This document shows positions 57,814 to 64,000 of a stretch of 64,000 nucleotides of DNA, piece after piece. The notes beneath the pieces are model-generated. The model did no database searches, was not told the DNA's origin, and saw only the letters and a list, made by a program, of their open reading frames with translations. A program made the translations under genes and the position numbers. The stretch's first letter is position 1. Each line of letters opens with the position of its first letter. Origin of the DNA: an uncultured Clostridia bacterium (GTDB lineage: Bacteria > Bacillota > Clostridia > Lachnospirales > Lachnospiraceae). The stretch spans positions 62,001-126,000 of the forward strand of contig CANDNA010000003.1 in the NCBI GenBank assembly GCA_947385955.1. The letters are read 5' to 3'.

Positions 57814-58938
57814 TTATGATTTCAGAAAAATACTGGCAGCTTTCTCCAGATGGGTTCTGATGGCAATATGCTGCGGGCAGGCTTCTTCACATTTCCCGCA
57901 TTTGATACATGCATCCGCACGTTTCAGTCCATGACCATCCACAAGCCACTCTGCCTGATGTTTTGCCGCCGCCATGTCTCCGTACAGCGTCAGATAATTC
58001 ATTGCCGTAAAAGAACCGGAAATCCCGATCTGCATGGGGCATACCTTTGCACAGTAATTGCAGGTGGTACAGGGAATCAGAGGGATTTGTCTCAATGCCT
58101 CCTGTGCCTGCTCCAAAGTATCTGCCTGCTTTTGGGTAAGACCGGAAAATGTTTTCATACAGGACAGGTTGTCTTTCATCTGTTCCAGATTGCTCATACC
58201 GGAAAGTACTGTAATAACCCCTTCCAGGCTGGCAGCAAAGCGGAGCGCCCAGGATGCTGCGGAGCTTTCCGGCTCAGAGGCATTCAGAACCTGTTTTACA
58301 GATTCCGGAGGCGCTGCCAGCATACCGCCTTTTACCGGTTCCATAATGATAACCGGTTTTCCGTGTTTTCTCGCCACTTCGTAGCACCGCCTGGACTGTA
58401 CGGCCGGATTTTCCCAGTCAGCGTAATTGATCTGAAGCTGGACAAATTCCATTTCCGGATGGGCATTTAATATTTCCTCCAGCTCTTCCGGCGTGGAATG
58501 GAAAGAAAAGCCTACATGTCTGATCAGTCCTGCTTTCTTTTTTTCCTGTACCCAGTTCCACATATCATAGTCGTCAAAATAGTGGGATCTTCCCTCTCCC
58601 AGATTGTGAAGCAGATAAAAATCAAAATAACCGGCTCCGGTCTGTGCAAGGGAAGTGTCAAACTGTGCATAAGCCTCCTCTTTGGTCTTACAGTCAATCC
58701 ATGCTGCATTTTTGGTGGCAAGCTGATAACGTTCTCTTGGATAACGCTCTACCAGCGCCTGACGGATCGCATCTTCACTTCCGGCGTATGCCCAGGCCGT
58801 ATCAAAATAAGTAAATCCGGCTTCCAGAAACAAATCCACCATTTCTTTTACCTGTTCCACATCAATAGTACCGTCTTTCTTTGGCAGACGCATCAGGCCA
58901 AATCCCAGTTTCCTGATTTCTTCACCCAAATAACCCAT
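57814..58938 (-). CDS. Aldo/keto reductase with C-terminal 4Fe-4S domain
   Basis: 374 aa. AKR barrel: LGFGLMRLP, FDTAWAYAGSEDAIR (catalytic Asp/Tyr), LLHNLG, and EPVKGGML. The C-terminus adds ferredoxin-type clusters CTTCNYCAKVCP near residue 290 and CIKCGKCEEACP near 345, so electrons may come from or go to ferredoxin rather than only NADPH. Common in gut Clostridia; substrate unknown. Confidence 0.9.
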   Translation of the reverse strand: MGYLGEEIRKLGFGLMRLPKKDGTIDVEQVKEMVDLFLEAGFTYFDTAWAYAGSEDAIRQALVERYPRERYQLATKNAAWIDCKTKEEAYAQFDTSLAQTGAGYFDFYLLHNLGEGRSHYFDDYDMWNWVQEKKKAGLIRHVGFSFHSTPEELEEILNAHPEMEFVQLQINYADWENPAVQSRRCYEVARKHGKPVIIMEPVKGGMLAAPPESVKQVLNASEPESSAASWALRFAASLEGVITVLSGMSNLEQMKDNLSCMKTFSGLTQKQADTLEQAQEALRQIPLIPCTTCNYCAKVCPMQIGISGSFTAMNYLTLYGDMAAAKHQAEWLVDGHGLKRADACIKCGKCEEACPQHIAIRTHLEKAASIFLKS

Positions 58939-59018
58939 ACATGATTTCTCCTTATTCTCAATGATTGTTTTCCCGTCTCATTTCCTCCTGCATGGAAAAA
59001 GCCTGTGGCAGTTCACAT

Positions 59019-59056
59019 CAAAAGGGACGCCTCCTTTTAAAAAGCGTCCCCTTTTG
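59019..59056 (-). terminator. Intrinsic terminator after the GH25 gene
   Basis: CAAAAGGGACGC at 59019-59030 pairs with GCGTCCCCTTTTG at 59044-59056 (one bulge); on the minus strand it ends in a T run. It lies directly after the muramidase stop at 59059. Confidence 0.75.
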
Positions 59057-59058
59057 TT

Positions 59059-60810
59059 TTATGGTGTTGCCACAGCTTCCGGTGTCGCCGGAGCTTCTAC
59101 CGGCAGACCTGTCACAGGATCTACGACCGGTACGATAACCGCTGTGCCGATACCGTTTCCGTCAAACTGATACGGCACGCCTTCAATGGTAAGCGCTACA
59201 TTGACTGCCATACTGCCGTCCTCCTGGAAGTAATAGAGCACACCGCCTACGTTCTGCCAGCCAGTCTGTACAGTTCCGTCCATGCCGACAAAGAAAGTAA
59301 CTCCGTTGGTGGTTACAAGCGTATTGACACTCATGGCATTGGTAGTCTCATCAAAGTGATATCTCTTACCGTTTACATCCTGCCAGCCGATGGTTGCCGC
59401 ACCGTTGGGCGCCAGATAATACTGATTGGTGCCGTCACTGATCAGGCCGGTCTGCATAACGCCGGTAGCCGGATCAAAGAAGAATTTCTGACCTTCAATG
59501 GTCTGCCAACCGGTCTGCATAACCCCTTCTCCATTGAAATAATAATATTTTCCGTCGATGGGGAAGAAGCCTGTCTGCATTGCACCGTCCGGCGCAAAGT
59601 AATAATTTCCGCCATTGATGTTTTTAAAGCCCCGTACCATAGAGCCGTCCACATCCACATAGAACTTTATGCCATTGGTGGTAACAAAGGTGGAGGTGGA
59701 AAGAATCCCCTTCTGCTCATCAAAATGATAGGTTTTCTGATCCGCCAGTGTCTGCCAGCCGGTGGACATCGCGCCGTTTTCAGCAAAATAGTAAGTACCT
59801 TCCGGCGCATTGTACCAGCCAAACTGCATGATTCCTTCCGGGCTCAGCAGATATCTGAGGCCGCCGATGGTCTGCCAGCCGGTCTGCATAATACCGTCTG
59901 CTGCAAAGTAATACGTATGCTCTCCCACCGGGGTAATCCCGATTGCCATAGGGCCTTCCGGCGCAAAATAACGCTTTGTACCGTTGTTTTCCAGATCCTG
60001 CCAGCCGGTTACCATACGTCCCTGTGCATCTGTGTACCAGATGGCATCTGCATAATTGATCCATCCGGTTTTCATATGCCAGTTCTCATAGAAATAGTTA
60101 AAGCCTTTTCTGGCAACCCATCCGGTCTGGATGATTTCCTGAGAATAATCCTTGTACAGATAGTTGATGTCCACTCTGCCGGCGATTCCGGGTACTGCGC
60201 CGTTGCTGGTTGCCTGCCAGACTGCAAAAGGAAGGGGATAGTCGCAGGCATCTGCGTACTGTGCCACCCACTGGTCATAAGCCGTATGGCCCAGCCGGTT
60301 CAGGAACCAGTTTTTGCTGGCATATACCATAGGGTAATAGCCGGCGTTTTCCACAACCGTACAGAAAGCATTGACGATTTCCTGCTGCTGCATAGGGGTC
60401 AGAGGTTTGTGCACGGTATCTTCGATATCAAACACAACAGGGAACGAGATGGGCATATTCTGCAGTGCATTGACTGCCAGCGTCGCTTCTGCAACCGCGC
60501 CTTCCACCGTTGTCGCATAAGAATATACATAAGCACCCGTCCTCATCCCCACAGCGGAGGCACCCGCCATATTCGGGACAAAATAAGGATCCACGCCGCT
60601 TTTGCTGCTGCCCAGCTTAATAAAAGCAAAGGTATAGCCCTGTGCTGCCACACTGGCCCAGTCAATGGCGCCCTGATACTTGGAAACATCGATGCCCTTG
60701 GCAATAGCCTGTGCCGAGGTAACCGCTGCTTCTGCAGGGACTGCCGGAATATTGGAAAGGACCGCCGCCGCACACAAGACCGCAGCTATCTTTTTCAGAT
60801 ATTTCTTCAT
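59059..60810 (-). CDS. Secreted GH25 muramidase with wall-binding repeats
   Basis: 583 aa. Signal peptide MKKYLKKIAAVLCAAAVLSNIPAVPAEA. GH25 lysozyme domain from about 35 to 225: KGIDVSKYQGAIDWASV, FAFIKLGSSKSGVDPYF, FPVVFDIEDTVHK, with Asp/Glu catalytic residues. Then about 15 tandem choline/wall-binding-type repeats of the form GWQ-x-GG-xYYF-x-DG-xMQTGW. Likely a wall-remodelling or prey/phage-like lysozyme anchored to wall polymer. Preceded by an AGGAGG-containing leader. Confidence 0.92.
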   Translation of the reverse strand: MKKYLKKIAAVLCAAAVLSNIPAVPAEAAVTSAQAIAKGIDVSKYQGAIDWASVAAQGYTFAFIKLGSSKSGVDPYFVPNMAGASAVGMRTGAYVYSYATTVEGAVAEATLAVNALQNMPISFPVVFDIEDTVHKPLTPMQQQEIVNAFCTVVENAGYYPMVYASKNWFLNRLGHTAYDQWVAQYADACDYPLPFAVWQATSNGAVPGIAGRVDINYLYKDYSQEIIQTGWVARKGFNYFYENWHMKTGWINYADAIWYTDAQGRMVTGWQDLENNGTKRYFAPEGPMAIGITPVGEHTYYFAADGIMQTGWQTIGGLRYLLSPEGIMQFGWYNAPEGTYYFAENGAMSTGWQTLADQKTYHFDEQKGILSTSTFVTTNGIKFYVDVDGSMVRGFKNINGGNYYFAPDGAMQTGFFPIDGKYYYFNGEGVMQTGWQTIEGQKFFFDPATGVMQTGLISDGTNQYYLAPNGAATIGWQDVNGKRYHFDETTNAMSVNTLVTTNGVTFFVGMDGTVQTGWQNVGGVLYYFQEDGSMAVNVALTIEGVPYQFDGNGIGTAVIVPVVDPVTGLPVEAPATPEAVATP

Positions 60811-60911
60811 ATGTATTTCATTCCTCCTATTCGTATTGTACCCAGTATACTATATAATTCGAAATATTTCCATAATATTTTGTAAAGATTCTGTAACATT
60901 TTTTGGCAGAT

Positions 60912-60957
60912 AAAAAACCGGTGTCACTCTCAGGGCATGTTCCGTGTTTTCCGGTTA
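60912..60957 (-). terminator. Possible terminator after hisIE
   Basis: Short stem AACCGG/CCGGTT with an inner CAC/GTG pairing, then T6 on the minus strand, overlapping the hisIE stop. The stem is weak. Confidence 0.35.
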
Positions 60958-62241
60958 CCGCTGTGCCAGTTCTGTGGTAATCTCTTCCCAGGTAATCTCC
61001 CGCTCTGCCATCAGCACCATCATATGATACAGAAAATCGCAAATTTCATATTTGATTTCATTGGGGTTTGGATTTTTGGCGGCAATCACAATTTCTGTGG
61101 CCTCCTCTCCCAGCTTTTTCAGAATTTTGTCAATCCCTTTATCAAAAAGATAATTGGTATAGGAGCCTTCCTTTGGGTGGAGCTTTCTGTCCCGGATCAC
61201 ATCCAGCACAGACTGGAAAATTTTCAGCGGATTTTCTTCCGGCTGTTTTTTCCCCACGATTTCATTGAAAAAGCAGGATTTATTTCCGGTGTGGCAGGCA
61301 GCTCCCACCTGAGATACCCGCGCCAGAATCGTATCCATATCACAGTCGGCTGTCAGGCTTTTCACATATTGGACATGTCCGCTGGTTTCTCCCTTATGCC
61401 AAAGCTCCTGCCTGCTTCTGCTGTAATAGACCATTTCACCTGTTTTCAGAGTGGATTCATAGGCTTCCCGGTTCATATAAGCTACCATCAGTACCTGATC
61501 CGTCTGATCATCCTGTACCACCACAGGCACCATGCCGTCAGAATTTTTCTTAAAATCTTCCCATTTCACCTGTATCCCCGGTGTATTCACACAGATCCCC
61601 CGCTCTACACACAGTGATTTCAGTGCCATGATTTCTTTTGCATTTTCGTTGATTACCCTGCCTGTGACGCCGCATAAATCAATGTAATTTAACGTATCCA
61701 GCAGTTTATCCAGAGTCATTTCAGGAAGCATGGCAATAAACGGGACACTGGATACACCCACACAGGCTTTCAGTATGGTTTCTTTTACCAGGATCAGTTC
61801 ACAGACATACGTTTCCAGCAATATTTTCTGTGCTTCAATGATTTCTCCGGATTCCACACATGCCACGATTTTTTCCCTGCCAAACCGCAGGGAAACTTCC
61901 TGTGTCAGCGCAATATTTTCCGGATTTGAATAATTCAGCCCTGCTTTTTTACATCCGGCATAGATCAGCTTTTTGATGTCTTCCATCCGCTTCACATTGC
62001 CTGCGCCGATAACCGGTATTTCCACGCTGCCGCAGATCTCTTTGATCACATCCAGCGCCTCTTCGTGCTCTTTATCTCCATCGGACAGATCAAAGACGAT
62101 TAGTTCATCTGCGCCGCTTTCCGCATAAAACCGGGCCAGCTCTGCCGGATCTTTGCTGATTATGGTTTCATGGTCTGAAAATCCTGCCACCGCATGCTTT
62201 TGATACAGATAGATACAGGGAATCAGTTTTTTGGTATTCAT
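60955..62241 (-). CDS. hisIE: HisI-HisE with N-terminal HisA/HisF-like barrel
   Basis: 428 aa, twice the usual HisIE. Residues 1-220 look like a HisF/HisA-type barrel ([47 protein letters not shown]), but with poor conservation. HisI follows at about 235-330 ([44 protein letters not shown]) and HisE at about 345-428 ([20 protein letters not shown]). HisI and HisE convert PR-ATP to ProFAR; whether the barrel is catalytic, structural or a relic is unclear. Overlaps hisD by four bases. Confidence 0.9.
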   Translation of the reverse strand: MNTKKLIPCIYLYQKHAVAGFSDHETIISKDPAELARFYAESGADELIVFDLSDGDKEHEEALDVIKEICGSVEIPVIGAGNVKRMEDIKKLIYAGCKKAGLNYSNPENIALTQEVSLRFGREKIVACVESGEIIEAQKILLETYVCELILVKETILKACVGVSSVPFIAMLPEMTLDKLLDTLNYIDLCGVTGRVINENAKEIMALKSLCVERGICVNTPGIQVKWEDFKKNSDGMVPVVVQDDQTDQVLMVAYMNREAYESTLKTGEMVYYSRSRQELWHKGETSGHVQYVKSLTADCDMDTILARVSQVGAACHTGNKSCFFNEIVGKKQPEENPLKIFQSVLDVIRDRKLHPKEGSYTNYLFDKGIDKILKKLGEEATEIVIAAKNPNPNEIKYEICDFLYHMMVLMAEREITWEEITTELAQR

Positions 62242-63548
62242 AATTGCTCCGCCTTTTTTGTCTCAAATCTGACTTTCATCGCATTTTCATGAGCCGTCAG
62301 CCCCTCCCGGCGGGCAAACAGTTCAATGTCTTTATGTACCAGGGACAATGCGGTTTCCGAATAAGAAATCACACTGGATTTTTTCACAAAATCATCTACC
62401 CCAAGCGGTGAGAAAAACCGCGCCGTACCATTGGTGGGCAGAATATGATTGGGTCCCGCAAAATAATCACCCAACGGTTCACAGGAATGCTCTCCCAGAA
62501 AAATGGCGCCCGCATTCCGAATCTTTGTCATCACTTCAAAAGGATTGCGGGTGAGGATTTCCAGATGTTCACTGGCAATTTCATTGGCGGCATCCACCGC
62601 ATCCGAAAGGTTGTCTGCCAGAAGGATATAACCATAGTGCTCCAGTGACTTTTGGATGATTTCCCGCCGGGACAACTGTACCAGAAAGCCCCTGATCTCT
62701 TCTTCCACCCGTTCCGCTACCTCTTTACTGGTGGTTATCAGTATGGCAGAGGCCAGTTCATCATGCTCTGCCTGAGATAAAAGGTCTGCCGCTACATAAC
62801 GGGGATTGGCTGTCTCATCTGCCAGTACCAGGATTTCACTGGGACCGGCAACGGAATCAATACTCACATGGCCGTATACCGCTTTTTTGGCCAGTGCCAC
62901 GAAAATATTGCCAGGTCCGGTAATTTTATCCGTCTTGGGGATACTTTCCGTACCAAAAGCCATCGCTGCAATGGCCTGTGCACCCCCTGCCCTGTAAATC
63001 TTATCCACACCCGCAATACGCGCTGCTGCCAGAGTAGCCGGATTGATACTGCCGTCCGCTCCCGGAGGGGTGGTCATAATAATTTCCGGAACCCCTGCCA
63101 CTCTGGCAGGGATCACATTCATCAGCACACTGGACGGATAGGCGGCTTTTCCGCCCGGCACATAGACCCCCGCCCGTCCGATGGGGATGATACGCTGTCC
63201 CAGAATGCTGCCATCCTCCCGGACATCCATCCAGGTGTTTCGCAGCTGTTTTTCATGAAACGAACGGATGTTGCAGGCAGCTTTCCGCATGACTGCCACA
63301 AATTCCGGCTCCAGCATATCCACAGCTCTGTCAATCTCTTCTTCTGTTACGAGGAGATTGGAAGCGTCTACATCGCAGTGGTCAAACTCTTTTGTATAGG
63401 AAAACAATGCCGCATCTTTTTCTTCCCGGATCCTCTGGATAATATCCGCTACAATCTTTTCATAAGCATCATAATGACCGGGGCTGCGCCTGATCAGTTC
63501 CTGCAGCAGCCCTTTTCTGCTTTCCTCTGTCAGTTTTATTTTTTTCAT
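62238..63548 (-). CDS. hisD: Histidinol dehydrogenase
   Basis: Last two oxidations of histidine synthesis, zinc and NAD dependent. 436 aa. Motifs: [20 protein letters not shown] near residue 130, [16 protein letters not shown] near 215, [18 protein letters not shown] near 237, [15 protein letters not shown] near 260 and EHLEILT. AAAACATGAAAAA with GGAGGAAAAC upstream. Between hisG and hisIE. Confidence 0.97.
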   Translation of the reverse strand: MKKIKLTEESRKGLLQELIRRSPGHYDAYEKIVADIIQRIREEKDAALFSYTKEFDHCDVDASNLLVTEEEIDRAVDMLEPEFVAVMRKAACNIRSFHEKQLRNTWMDVREDGSILGQRIIPIGRAGVYVPGGKAAYPSSVLMNVIPARVAGVPEIIMTTPPGADGSINPATLAAARIAGVDKIYRAGGAQAIAAMAFGTESIPKTDKITGPGNIFVALAKKAVYGHVSIDSVAGPSEILVLADETANPRYVAADLLSQAEHDELASAILITTSKEVAERVEEEIRGFLVQLSRREIIQKSLEHYGYILLADNLSDAVDAANEIASEHLEILTRNPFEVMTKIRNAGAIFLGEHSCEPLGDYFAGPNHILPTNGTARFFSPLGVDDFVKKSSVISYSETALSLVHKDIELFARREGLTAHENAMKVRFETKKAEQL

Positions 63549-63562
63549 GTTTTCCTCCGTTT

Positions 63563-64000
63563 TCAGGATATGTTATCCCGCAGCATACTGATGATTTTCT
63601 TGATTCGATCTGCCTCCATCTGCATACTGACCCGGTTGACGATCATTCTGGCAGAGACAGGACAGATTTCTTCCAGTACATCCAGACCGTTTTCCCGCAG
63701 TGTGGAGCCGGTTTCGACGATATCTACAATCACATCCGACAGACTTACGATTGGTCCCAGTTCCACAGACCCGTTCAGCTTGATAATATCTACTGTCTGA
63801 TGCTTTTTATTGTAAAAGTAATCTTTGGCTGTATTAGGATATTTGCTTGCTACACGGATCATTTCATGATGCTGCAGAAGGGCCTGCGCATCCTTTGGTC
63901 CGCAGACACACATACGGCATTTCCCAAAGCCCAGATCCAATACTTCATATACTCTTTTGTTTTCTTCCCGGAGCACATCACTGCCTACCACACCGATGTC
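63563..64000 (-). CDS. hisG: ATP phosphoribosyltransferase, C-terminal part (truncated by window end)
   Basis: First step of histidine synthesis. 145 residues are present; the N-terminus lies beyond base 64000. DIGVVGSDVLRE opens the visible part; KYPNTAKDYF and the PRPP-binding VDIVETGSTLRENGL follow. It ends at about 20 residues after the last core helix without the regulatory domain, so it is the short HisG form that needs HisZ. Confidence 0.95.
   Translation of the reverse strand, partial: DIGVVGSDVLREENKRVYEVLDLGFGKCRMCVCGPKDAQALLQHHEMIRVASKYPNTAKDYFYNKKHQTVDIIKLNGSVELGPIVSLSDVIVDIVETGSTLRENGLDVLEEICPVSARMIVNRVSMQMEADRIKKIISMLRDNIS

Noticed and set aside
59356-60885. 509-codon open frame on the plus strand
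   Set aside because: Antisense to the GH25 muramidase repeats; the repeat structure keeps the opposite frame open.

Overview
The window reads as a chromosomal segment of a Gram-positive anaerobic Clostridia, most likely a Lachnospiraceae gut bacterium. This is inferred from gene order and protein style: mreBCD-PBP2-minCDE-rodA-mgsA, an rplU-prp-rpmA-obgE-yhbY-nadD-yqeK-rsfS cluster, a cleavable L27 leader with its Prp protease, a PurH split into two proteins, and a HisIE with an extra N-terminal barrel. No rRNA or tRNA gene and no CRISPR array was seen.

Layout. 1-2308: proline synthesis (3' end of proB, proA) with a 5-formyl-THF cyclo-ligase between them. 2320-3715: small accessory genes (ribbon-helix-helix protein, two-TM protein, AT-rich toxin-domain-like protein). 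3783-12955: RNA modification and DNA repair (miaB, mutS, mutL, miaA, a PLP C-S lyase family gene, radC). 12974-22632: cell shape and division (mreB, mreC, mreD, PBP2, minC, minD, minE, rodA, mgsA, a lipoprotein D,D-carboxypeptidase). 22698-28466: P-loop protein, HlyD-like membrane protein, yggS, sepF, aroB, lspA, rluD-type synthase. 28594-36096: unknown gene with cstA, then serine dehydratase, a cytidylate-kinase-like protein and two transporters. 36120-39964: last two purine steps as separate proteins, an AI-2E family permease and dtd. 39987-41234: two poorly known proteins.

41297-45862 is the accessory region. It has two secreted transglutaminase-like genes on the minus strand, each tied to a homopolymer in a functionally sensitive place: A9 in the signal-peptide coding region of one, G9 inside the promoter spacer of the other. 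Between and beside them are a truncated TxpA-like toxin ORF, a cluster of GGTAGTCA iteron-like repeats, strong hairpins, and two families of longer repeats that bound about 2.2 kb. It looks like the remnant of an integrated plasmid or mobilizable element carrying a cargo gene whose expression may be phase-variable. This is the most interesting part of the window.

45930-48499: small unknown gene, a Xer/XerS-like tyrosine recombinase, and a divergent yneA-like/lexA pair with three SOS-box-like sites over two good sigma-A promoters. 48522-57717 (minus): ribosome assembly and translation genes (rsfS, yqeK, nadD, yhbY, obgE, rpmA, prp, rplU with a leader), a NUDIX hydrolase, RNase G/E and two radical-SAM-associated proteins. 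57814-64000 (minus): aldo/keto reductase with ferredoxin domain, secreted GH25 muramidase with wall-binding repeats, and the his operon (hisG partial, hisD, hisIE).
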